From: Centroberyx gerrardi
Lineage: Eukaryota > Chordata > Actinopteri > Beryciformes > Berycidae
Direction of reading: 5' to 3'
Length of the DNA stretch: 64,000 bases
Assembly: GCF_048128805.1 (NCBI RefSeq)
Contig: NC_135997.1
Coordinates: 7,911,616-7,975,615, forward strand
The notes beneath the pieces are model-generated. The model was not told the origin of the DNA, did not search any database, and worked only from the letters and a program-made list of their open reading frames with translations. Shown piece after piece: positions 1-23,733 of this stretch (the stretch's first letter is position 1; each line of letters starts with the position of its first letter). The translations under genes were made by a program, and so were the position numbers.

Positions 1-82
1 AATCCGTTTCCTGTAGGTTTTTTCCAATTCCTCAGTTGAATTGGAATTGATTGAGTTCATTCATGACTTGATCCAAACCCTG
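1..82 (-). mobile_element. End of a hAT-like MITE (partial)
   Basis: Read on the minus strand from 82 this begins CAGGGTTTGGATCAAGTCAT and then runs ATGAATGA...CAATTC...CAACTGAGGAATTGG. That is the same order of words as the complete element at 46961-47423. The rest lies left of the window. Its end is 50 bases before the NNT exon that starts at 132. Confidence 0.6.
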
Positions 83-131
83 ATGCCCGGTTTATTTGAA
101 CTAGCGTATTGTCGTCCATGATCTGCTGTAG

Positions 132-12933
<12,802 letters not shown>

Positions 12934-13836
12934 TTATCCCTCATTAGCTTACCATCATCCATTTCTCTTCAAGACAAAGGCAGGTCGACAGGTACTGCCC
13001 AGTATGGGCATGTAGGATATATATATTTTCAACTTTAAAACCTGATAGAGAACAGATTTATTGGGTCTTCAACAAATGTGATTATAACGTAATGCTGTAT
13101 CAAAGGTGCCCAAGATTCATTAAGATGATTTCCTTGAAATTGAGGGATACAAATAATACAAATGCATGTACTAACTGATTTGTAAATAAAAACATATTTA
13201 AATGTGGTCAATCTGAATTCCATTTCATATTATTGCATTTCGTATTTTAAAGTTTTAACTCAGATAGCTGAAACTAGCTGTAACTGAATACTGGACAAAA
13301 GTGATAAGAACACATGGATTGGCAAAAAAACATATGAGCTTATGCAAAAACAAAGAATTGGCTTCACTTAATTTAACATACAAATTAACTGCAATTTCCA
13401 AAAGGCGCAGCCTGTTATAATTTCAAAAATCAGACATTAGGTTTAAAGAATGATCAAGACAGTACTGCACCTCAGACATACACTCACCCACCTTAATTTC
13501 AGTCAGATACCTCAGATGTTGTTTGCAGCCGGTTTTGTTCAGTTTTTGGATTGCCACTTTGCCAGTCTTTGCTGCCATTGTAGAATTTTGATTTATGATT
13601 TTAGTCCGTTTCTTGTATTCACTTTATTATTAAAAACACACTCCATCCAGGTTTACACTTTTTAAATCCTTTGTATTTTGATACAAGTGTCACAATATCC
13701 ATTACAAAATAAAATATCACTCATTTAATAATAAAAGTGAACTGGACATGATCTGTCTCAGCAGATAAATCCACTCTTTAGCTGCAGTTCGTGACAGTTA
13801 TTTGTAGCTGCTTTCAGTCTTTCCTCACAGCATTCC
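12934..13836. other. Convergent 3' UTR interval, NNT and DTWD1
   Basis: This 900-base AT-rich stretch separates the stop codons of two genes pointing at each other, so it should hold both 3' UTRs. The plus strand has AATAAA at 13185. The minus strand has AATAAA at plus positions 13623-13628, about 210 bases after the DTWD1 stop. No ORF here looks like a gene. Confidence 0.6.
13185..13190 (+). terminator. Probable NNT polyadenylation signal
   Basis: An AATAAA hexamer lies about 250 bases after the NNT stop codon, in AT-rich sequence. It is the first canonical hexamer downstream and is the likely 3' end signal. A second AATAAA at 13708-13713 is an alternative. Confidence 0.6.
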
Positions 13837-15548
13837 TCAACATTTTCCAGCAGAAATCTTGGCTTTGGTGATGAGTGAGTGCAGGTAGGAGTAGAAGAAG
13901 AGGAGGTTATCGTATTCTCCACTGTACTCCTGAGCCAGGCAATGCTTATGGTAGTCCTTTAGGAAGTAGTAAATAGCCTCAATAGTAGACAGGTAGGTGT
14001 CTGGCTTGCCCTTCTGATGGCGCCAGAAACACGTTTTCCTCATCTTCAGCTCCACCTGCAGCAAAGCTGGAGCACAACATGTGTCAGTCAGAATGCACAC
14101 AGGAACACTGGGTGAGGTAATGTTAAACAGCGTTGTGGGTGAAATAAGTTTGCCCCTTATAATGACCAGCACTCAGAGCTCTTTGAAAGGCTGCATAAAT
14201 TCAATCGTTCATAATTACCTTGCAGCCTCTCGTCTGTGATGATCCTGTTGGTCTGGTTCCATGTGCTGTCGATGAAGACCACCCTCTGGAGGGGATACAC
14301 CCTTGACTCCGAGCCCTTAGCTTCATCTGGGGTCCTTGACCCCAGGTCTTCAGCAATGTGTGTGGCCCCCAGTGCTTCCTCGCTTCTCAGCCTCTTCGGG
14401 CAGGGCTCATCAGAGGAGTCATGTAACCTGTTGTCAGCCCTGTGGTGCAAACACTGCATCATGTCTTGTATTGTGACTGACCCTGGACCAGGGAACACCA
14501 ACACCACCTGGAGAGAGTAGAGTGACAAGAGTCAGAGTGGAATAATAACATACAAAACTAGACAAAGTACATTTTCTAAAACAAAATCTGTATGCTCGCT
14601 TGTGTAGTGTGCTAATTTATATATGCTCAAGTTTATATGTAGTAAATACTAATTCAGTATATTATGAGGAGAAAAATCAAGTTGAAAAAAATGAAAAGAT
14701 GGGACCACTTCATGGAGTAATCAAATAAAAGAGATTAAAGAAAAACACAAATGTCAGCACAAATGTTTCTCAGAATGTTTCTCTATGCTTAGCTTAAACT
14801 ATCAAGTAGTTAGCTGATGAAGTTTGACCAGAAGAAGAATAACAAGTAGCAAGAATATGAAGACAGTAAAGTGCACTGCTTCACAAGACAACACTTAGAA
14901 AGACATTAGAAGGGTTTGCTGAAATCCATAATTTCAGGATAAGAAGCAACTAACGTTGTCCCTTTCATATTCAGGTATGCAGGGGTAAGTGTATATGGTG
15001 ACGTCACTGGGAGCTAGGATCTTGGCGTGGATTGCAGTGCTCTTGCCGTCCGTCTCATTGGGATGCTTGATGATGTCTATCTTCACAGGGAGCTAAGCAC
15101 AAGATACAGAGAGTCTGGTCAAGATAGTTACATTTTAACTACAACTTCATCGCAAAAAGACACAATGTGCAAAGTCTCACGAATCATACATAAAAGACCT
15201 TTCCTCCATATAAAGACAGTACTATTACTGCTACTCCATCTGCAGGCTTCTCTTAAAAGAACAATCAAGTGAGTCTAACCTCTCACTGACCTTGATTGAG
15301 GGGATTTCTTGCTGGTTGACACCCACTAATGAGCAGCATGTGTAGCAGAAGAACATCCTTGATCCTCCACATTTAGAACACTTCAACCTGCCCTTCTGCT
15401 GTGCTTTCTCTAGCACTGCATGTGATGCCAATTTTAGACGCTGGAGAGGCTGCTCGGCAAGATCATGGGTGTCCGATGGATCACTGGAGACTGTTGTTTT
15501 GTCAGGGCAACTGGGATGGAGATGCTGGTCTTGATCCAGGCTACTCAT
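13837..15548 (-). CDS. dtwd1: DTW domain-containing protein 1, tRNA-uridine aminocarboxypropyltransferase
   Basis: Transfers the 3-amino-3-carboxypropyl group of S-adenosylmethionine to uridine in the tRNA D-loop (acp3U20 in the human enzyme). Coding exons on the minus strand, in transcript order: 15548-15291, 15092-14955, 14507-14219, 14066-13837 (stop TGA). Phases agree and give 304 residues, as expected for the family. The N-terminal part has a Cys cluster (CSKCGG then CYTC) of zinc-ribbon type. Exon 2 carries [16 protein letters not shown]. Exon 3 has [15 protein letters not shown] and the namesake DTW-type signature in [14 protein letters not shown]. Exon 4 has [20 protein letters not shown]. 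These match vertebrate DTWD1 closely; the region between exon 3's two conserved blocks is low in similarity and hydrophilic, as in other species. The start at 15548 is the first in-frame Met of the Cys-cluster exon. The gene lies tail-to-tail with NNT and head-to-head with FAM227B, whose start is 1.2 kb away. Confidence 0.94.
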
Positions 15549-15749
15549 GTCGTGCTCTTAAAATGTTGACAGACTGATGCCGGAGGAACTTGTTCAAGTA
15601 TATGGGCCGGACATTAACAGCTGAAGGGGAACGACACAACAAATAAGAGAAATATTAGCAGACACAGATGTATATGTAGTGTGTATATGATGTATATGAA
15701 GTACGACATATATGTAATATATATATATGAAGTATGTATGTATTTGACA

Positions 15750-15835
15750 TGTATGTGATGGTATGTTAAGCCCTTTGAGACATGCTTGTGATAAAGGGCT
15801 ATATAAATAATCATGACCAGACTTGACTTGATACA
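15750..15835 (+). repeat. SINE/LINE 3' tail, copy 2
   Basis: Contains gttaagccctttgagacatg and ggctatataaataatcatga, then cttgacttgat. It closely matches 2642-2705 and has TATG-rich sequence before it, like the other copy. It lies just upstream of DTWD1 coding exon 1. Confidence 0.6.
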
Positions 15836-16622
15836 TATGTCCATCATTTAAATCTTTTCATAAGTGGGGGCAAGTGAAATAGTATGACAACCGAACAGCC
15901 AAGCTATGGGTTGTTTTTTAGTGCTACCCTTCTTAAAAATTCCAGTTTTTCTTTTTCAGACAGGTGACAGTACTGAAAAAGACAGGAAATATGGGAAAAG
16001 CTTGCAACAACATGGCATGAAACGAGATTCAAACCCACGTTATCGCGTGTATGTGGTTCCTGCACCAGCAGGGCACAGACTAGTAATGCATAGTGATTAG
16101 TGAGACTACACCAGAGCTGACAAAGACAGGAGAAAGGAAGCCCTTCATTTTACCGGGAGCTGTTGTTACCTGCCATCAGACTACTAGCTTGTGTGAGTGA
16201 GAAAGCTAGTGATTGAATGTGTGAAGTAAACACGAATTACCAGCCTAAAAACCAGCATTTCGCATTTGCGAAGATCAGTGCACACCATGCCATGACTTTC
16301 AAGCAGCTATCTAACGTAATGTCTTTCTGTATCATTCTCTTTCTCTTCACTTTAGCCCCATGTGACATAACCATGTTTCCCTGTTAGCTAACGTTAGCTT
16401 GCAGTTTACGCACTACTACAGCACTAATGTCGGCTAACAGCAGAAATAGATACGTTAATATCCAAGACAGAAGAAACACTGACGGCGTCGGCACAATGAG
16501 GTTAGCACCAGGTAACACGTTTCCACTCGTTACTCACATAATAATCACAGTAAGCTGTTGTTGTTAGCGACACCCCTTTCGGATGCAGAGCCAGAGAAGC
16601 AGTGTGCGTTTCTTCTTCTACG

Positions 16623-16630
16623 CCGGAAGT
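16623..16630 (+). promoter_or_regulatory. ETS/GABP-type site
   Basis: The sequence CCGGAAGT is the consensus core for ETS factors such as GABPA and is typical of TATA-less housekeeping and bidirectional promoters. It sits 130 bases upstream of the FAM227B ATG, between the two divergent genes. Function is inferred from motif and position only. Confidence 0.45.
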
Positions 16631-16759
16631 ACAGCTCCATATCAGGGAAAGTGTTTTTTCCGTGGTTGGTTATCTGTTGCTTAGCAACATATGTAAGACG
16701 TGTGTAGTTACCTGTGGTACCAACTATGCTTTCACCACAACTGCTGGTCAGCAAGAAAC

Positions 16760-19700
16760 ATGGCCAAGGCAGTTGATAATGAAGAGGACCTCACTGACAG
16801 TTATAAAAAATTTATCAAGCAACAAGGACTGGTAACGTTAATATGCAAAATATGAATTTAGGACCTTGGGTTAACCCTGGTTTGAACTCGTCTTTTGCTA
16901 GTTAGCTAGCGTTAGCATGAACTTACATTAGCTGACTTTTTAAGGAAAACAAACTTGGCTGATGGCACTCCAACGTTAAATCTTTGTCGAGATTAACGTT
17001 AGCTGTTGCAGGGTCAAATGGGGTTACATTAACAGCCAATACCCAACTAAGTCCACGGTTAAAGATAACACTGGGTTATGTGTGTCTAGTGCCAAAAGCA
17101 CCAAAGGACCATTTTTTTTAACTTATATATTTTATAGGATTGTTTATTCGTGTTAAATATATTTAAATTTCAGTATCTCGCTTCAATAGTTGTTCTGAGA
17201 CTATCTTACAAGAGAAGCAAACTATTGAAATTTGAATGTTATCAGAAATAAAAAAAATACTAATAAATTGGAAAGTGAGACCTGTAAAATGTAAATGCTG
17301 TAATTTAATAAATACAAATTCCTATGACATCTGTCATGTAAAAAAACAAAAACAGACGGATACAATGAGAATGAATTTGGTCTTTCAAAACACTGAAAAA
17401 TATTTTTCACACAAATAGAAATTAAAGGTTGTAAACAAGCCTTCAATTTCCTTCATGTTTACAAATTTATTCCTGTGGATTACTGTGCTCTTATACATTT
17501 TATTTATAAGTAAATGAAGATCTAAAAACATATATCCATAAAATATTCAACATAAAACCAACTGTAATTTGGTCCTCTGGACTCTGCTAATGTCTTATTC
17601 CACTTTTACAACCCATTCAGCAGTTCCCTATCCACTATGTGAACAATCCACTTCATTGAATACAGTGCAAGTTTTGCTGTTGTTTAGTGGACGTTTATAA
17701 AGGATCTTTGAATTTGGATGAACCTGCTTTTTTCTGTACTGAGAACAGAAACCCGCTGATGAAAGTCATGATGTGGTCACTTCCTGACCATTTTGATTAA
17801 AAAACAATTTGATGTCAGTATAATCTCAAGTTTAAAATGTTCATGTTTTCTGCTTCCAGACTGAATGGCCCGTGACTGAGGGAAATTTAACAGAGCTGCC
17901 ATCAGACTTTGTTGGTTGCAAATCGTCAGAAGACATACTTGATTATTTGAGGATGAAAGTGCCTTTCCCAGTGGACACTACTCTCTCCATTTACACAAGT
18001 CTTGATGAGCTGCTGGTAAAGCTGAAAAAACACGTGTCCACCCTGTCACAAGCACAAACCAAAAAGACAGAGCTTGACACCAGAAAGTGTAAGTAAACTA
18101 TTAGTGATCCTGATGCTAATAAGGCAATCATGCTAACAGCCTGTGAAATTGTGAATAATTTGAATATTGCTCATTCCATGTTTTAGTTGATGAACTGGTG
18201 GAAAAAGCCCGTAGAAAAATCAAACAAGAGGTAGGTAAAAATCAGCCTGCTATTGCTACTCTCTTTATTTTTCTAAAACAATACATAATATAATAGCATG
18301 CTATATTTGATGTAAGAGATGCTACATCACCAATATTGAGTGCTTTATTTACAGGGCGAGAAACCACACAAGCCACAAAGATTACGTATTGAGGTTGGTG
18401 TGATGACGAAACATATAATGGGAAATCTAAATTCACAAATTATTAATTTAGATTGAAACCATTTTGACATTTTCCCCTATAGGACTGCAACTATCCAGGA
18501 TTTACTGAAGTAGAGAATAGTGACATTCCCGGGCATCCCAACCCTTTTCAACATTTGCAGAGAGTCTCAGAGGCCCAGCACTTCACTGTATGTACATTAA
18601 TCATCATGTTACATTCATTTGTTGTGCAATCATTTTATAGGTGTAAGAAGTGACATTATTTTGTAATCTTCAGTTCAGTCAGACAAGGCCTAGCGTTGAC
18701 ATACTGTATTCATTATTTTTCGCTGTAGTATTCTAATTGACTTTAGAAAGGCCTGTTTGTTCACTAGTTGTCACTTGTTTGTACCTACTGCTTGTAACTC
18801 AATATCCTGTTCTGAAGAATGTTGCGTTGCCTAAATGTAAAGATTTGGAAGGCAGCCGAGCAGCAGTGATGTGTTTGGTGTCCTGTTTTCTTCTGTTACA
18901 ATGGATTTTTCTGGGACGCTCTGTATCCAATCATCCTAATCTGAGAACCAGGCGCCCATTAAAGTCCTGTTGTATTAACAAAGTCCAAGTTTCACAGATG
19001 ACATTCCTCAAATATTGGCTCAACAAAACAAAAAAGGGTAATTTAGGGCAAACTGGTGTAAAATACTAATATGCAGTCGTCTTGTTCAAAGCCAGATGTG
19101 TTTGGTGTGATGTGAAACAGACTTGTTATGTCAAATTTCAAAGATACCTGAGCTGTCACACTTTTTTTATGAAACTGAGAATCGCATGCAGACTTGCACG
19201 GCAAACAGATGTGTATCGAATGAGACCTTTCACTGTACGTGATATTGGATTCCAAACACACGCATGAGAATCTGCCATATGTATACAGTGTGCCAGGATG
19301 CTTTGAGAATCGTGGCAATGAAACATAGTTTATCAATTAGTCATATTAATCACAGCGGTCTTGCCTGTCCTCCCTGCAGGCTGGCTTCCTCAGGATCTGG
19401 AAACCCTTCTTTGTGTCTTCCCTGTCTGTGGCCATGTTTAAAGACACTTTCTGGTGGTTCTTCCTCCACAGGTTCAAGGTGATTCTGAACTTTAAAAAAA
19501 TATATGAATCTTTTAGATGTGTTGCTCTTGTTTTCATAGCCAGGGTTTATGATTGCATCCTGCACTCTGTTGTGCTCCACAGGCTCTGTATTGCTGTACA
19601 GTTGACAAACAAAACATGTTTGGCATTAAATTGTCAGGTGGCTATGCACAAACAGTTTGAAACTTGGCGATGGTTTTAGTCCCTAAGCTTTCATTATGTA

Positions 19701-22700
19701 GCTAACTTCCAGCAGACATGGCACCTCTGAATTAGCCTAAACAATATCATCCATCCATCAGACTGTGCCAAATATGCACTGATTAAATATTTCTGCCTTA
19801 TCGCATGACTGAAATTGATTTTCTCTCACTTTTCCGTTGAGCCTGATATGGAGGAAGAGGAAAACAAACTGTTTGACTACATTTCAGGAGTGTTTGTTTC
19901 ACTGTTGAAGACGGTCCAGATGGATTTGAAAGACAAGCTGTTAGAGGTACATTATTTTACTTTGTGTTCTGTGTTGTCACCAGTTCTGCATACAGTCAGA
20001 CGGCAAAATATTTGAAGTATGTTCTTTCAGGTGTACCCAGACTGCTTGGCACAGGCGGTCTACGCAGCATTTTATGGAGCATTCCCTGAATCCAAGCGAC
20101 TGGATGATGACTTCAAGAGATACCTAGCAGACCTAATCACCTTCTGGATCTCAGGTAACCACACACTAATAATGCATACTTGCATTGTCTCTCAGACAGA
20201 CAGTGATTTCCATATTTGACATGTGTCAAGTGTGAGGTTTTGAACAATTGCGTTGCGTGCTTTTCAGGTATGAAGCCCAAACTGTTTTCTTGGCAGAGTT
20301 GGAACTTGAGTTGGCTGGCTGCAGCAGCAGCAGGAGACGAGGACAATGAGAGGCAGTCTGCTCAAGGTGAGCCATACTCACTTCACATTGGAAAACTGTG
20401 TGTTTGCGTGCGGGTATGCATCCATTTGTACATGCATGTGTGCATGTGCATGTATGTTTGTATGTGTGTGTGTGCGGGGGTAAACAGTGGTGGGTTTTGG
20501 TGAACTGGATAAAGTAATATGTGTTCTTTGAAGTTGCTTAATATCAGATCAGTAGTATTCCTTGTTAAAATGGTTCATTGTCAAACTTCAAGTTTTTTTT
20601 AACTGGTAACTGGTGAATAACCCATAAACTTCTTCATCTTATTATTAGCTGCATTTAATACTAAATGCTTGCTGTATTTCTCTGTTAAACACGGTGATAC
20701 AGTTATCCCTAAACTCTTAAAAAATTGTCTAGCAGACATTGTGTCACATGTGTTGAGCTCAAGGCCCGCGGGTTGGCCTGCAGCCAACTTTGATCCAGAA
20801 TCTGGGGTGTCAATTCAGTGATCTGCCTAACTGCAGCTGCGGTGAGAGGGAATGCAAGTATCGTAAGAAGCACACTGTTTCATGCTGCGACACAGCCTTC
20901 AGCCCCTCTAATGCACTTTCAAACACAACCTCATTCTCCTTTGCTCACTCGTACCTAACACAAGGAAGGCTGATGCTAAAGGCAGACAATTGGATGACAG
21001 GTTGGAGACCGAGTGTTTCTTTATCAAGTGTAAAGAGACACATTTGTCTCGTCTGACATGAACCCTTTCTGATTTTAAAGATGTGACATCCCACACAGAG
21101 GTTACATTACACTGGCTAAGCTGAGTAAAAGTGCTGCACCAGTTCTATGAAACAGGGAAGAAATTGACAGGACCAGCAAGGGCAGAGCCATTACCAAGTT
21201 TGAAGATAAAAGGGGCTTCTGCAACTAACTTTGCTTCTCTGTGTGACACAATGGAGCGCGTCGATACCATGAATATAAAACTGCAAAGAAAACTGAGATG
21301 TGAACAGATGATCGGGTGTATGCACGCACGATACAACAAACGACTTGCAAAGAAAACTGCATTTATGAGAGCGCCAAGCGAACTTTCCTCGCTTTACAAT
21401 TTATCAGTCAGTGGAAAAAGGGAGAGTGGGGATACACCACACACAAATTGAACACATTCACAGCAGAATTTAGCAGGAGACGTGCTGACTTTGAATCCAT
21501 TTGCAGTTGATGTGGTGAGTATGCCAGAATATGGCGTTTAGAACAGAGTGAATTACGGTGAGGATCTTCGCCCCTTTCGTCCCAGATATGCCCTCTGCCC
21601 TCAGGCCACCTGTGTGCAAGCTCCTATTTGTGTGAACAAATTTTCTCCATGGTGACGATCGACAAATCATGATCCCTTTTCTTTTCAAACCTTTTCTCCA
21701 ATCTGAATGTGGCCTCAGTTCATGACTTTCTGATGATAAATTAACTTGCATTAAAGTGCCAAATGGGCCATATGGCTAAATAACAGGTAGCTCTTCATGT
21801 TATATTCAGACCTGAGAGGCAGACTATATGTTAGCTACAGTATATGGAAGCTGTAGATATTTGGTCACCAAATGCTATTCACAACCACTGATGTGTCATA
21901 ATTTGGCATGTGAGGTAGGTAATTTATTTGTTGGGAGTCCAATATGGTTTCTGAATTTAGTTGATTGGGCCTTAATGAGCCAGCAGTATCAGTTGTCCTT
22001 TTGGCTTCAGTTGGATGGTGCACTTAGCGGTCACTGAATGACCGATGAGTGGTCTTTCAAGTCTGTGTTGTTTTAGATGATTGCGTGATATGTTTGTTTT
22101 GTTCTTTTTATTTTACATAACTTAAACACAGCTAAAAAAAATAAGTTAAACAAATATTGTTAAATATAGTTGGGGACGTCAGCTGTGGGTTTGCTTTGTT
22201 TTTGTTTTTTAATACAAAACTGATTATCTCTTTGCATGGTTTTAATTTGCTGTCAGGGAAAGTGTGAAATTGCCGTGAGTTGCTGGAGGTCTGGGTTTCC
22301 CATCCCTCTTTCACAACGATCTGGTGTTCTGGGGGTTCCGTGCTAAGGCTGAAAACACAGAATTCCCCAGGTTGCATAACTGCAGCTTTCCTCTGGGGGA
22401 AATGAAGGTTCATGGCCCTGAAATGTATCAAGTTCAGCTGCGTGGGCCCCCCTCGGGCCTCCCCTCTCTCCCGCTAGCCCCAGACCACCTCTCCACCTCC
22501 CACGTGACTCCCCATGCTCCCTCCCTGTTCATCTTCACTTCTCTTACTTTCTCATCCTCCCCCCGTCTCTTTGTCTCACTCCGTCTTTTCCTGCGGCAGT
22601 TGCTACACCTCGACGTCCACAACCAGAATCAGACTTCCTCCAGCCTCCCTTTAGACTTTGCCCTTGTCTGCACATGCTGGTAGTAATATAGGACACATGT

Positions 22701-23702
22701 GGTCCTGTGTGTACATGCTTTCACACAAATGCAAATGCACTACTGCTGTTCCAAAGTGTTGCACCGAATAGTATAAATCGTACCTCACTTGACTTTTACA
22801 AGTGGAGGGTTTTGCCTCAAGTCATCGTTCATCCCTGGCGCTCCAGCAAGCTGTACAGTAGCTCTGCGGCTGCTTCTTTGAACCAAGGAAGCGTAGAGTA
22901 GAAGTGAAGAAAAGTAAACTACAATACTGCCTCAAACAGATTTTATTTTTGTTATATTGCACTTTTGTCGAGTACTTTAAAACCACAGAAGACCACGGTA
23001 AATATTAAAGCGCTACCAGATAATACAGAGTTTTGGATTAATCTGCACATTTGACCTGATTAGTAACTAAATCGGGTAAACAATTATCTAATTCTTAATA
23101 ATACTTAATTTAGACAAGCTGTTTAGTGTTAAATAATCAACTTGTCTCCACTCAATGACAAAATTATAAGCCAATATTTTTGATTATTAAGGAGACTCTA
23201 GGCCAATTTCAAAATAATTTGATAACTCTAATATACAGCAGATGAACAAAAGTGGCCGTGGGAACCTACATTTTGTAAAGGTTTGTATAAAAATGATTTG
23301 TGAGTATTTTATTAAACAAAACATGTCAGTCCTGGAACACCTTGTGAGCATAAATTATGTTTCTGACATGCCCGTGACGTGTCTGTTTCCTTGGAAGTCT
23401 GTGGCTTCATGTCTATGACAGTTGTTTCTCGCTCCTGTTGGCTGCAGCCGCTCTCCGTCCTGCTGGGAATACACAGCCTTGAGTCTGAAATGTGTTTACA
23501 TTTTGAGCATGTTACAAATTATCTGCTAAGACTAACTTTGCGTGACTTGGCAGAAGCCTTCACCTTGCTCAGATGTTGTTTGGGTCAAACGTATTTCAGG
23601 GGTTTGCTCTCTCAATTTGACTGTCTTTATCTGACAGGGGTTCTCCAAGCCAGATGTGAACCCAAGCAAAAGGTAAAGCTCTGTGTGTGTGCGTGTGAGT
23701 GA

Positions 23703-23733
<31 letters not shown>

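Larger units (their letters stand above)
15549..16759. promoter_or_regulatory. Shared DTWD1/FAM227B promoter interval
   Basis: The 1.2 kb between the divergent start codons of DTWD1 and FAM227B must hold both 5' UTRs and probably a bidirectional promoter. The best core is near 16500-16760: it has several CpGs and a consensus ETS/GABP-type site (CCGGAAGT) at 16623-16630. A possible minus-strand 3' splice site at 15621-15622 (a pyrimidine tract then CAG) suggests a non-coding first exon for DTWD1 near 16.5 kb. An interspersed-repeat tail occupies about 15757-15835. No TATA box is evident. Confidence 0.6.
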
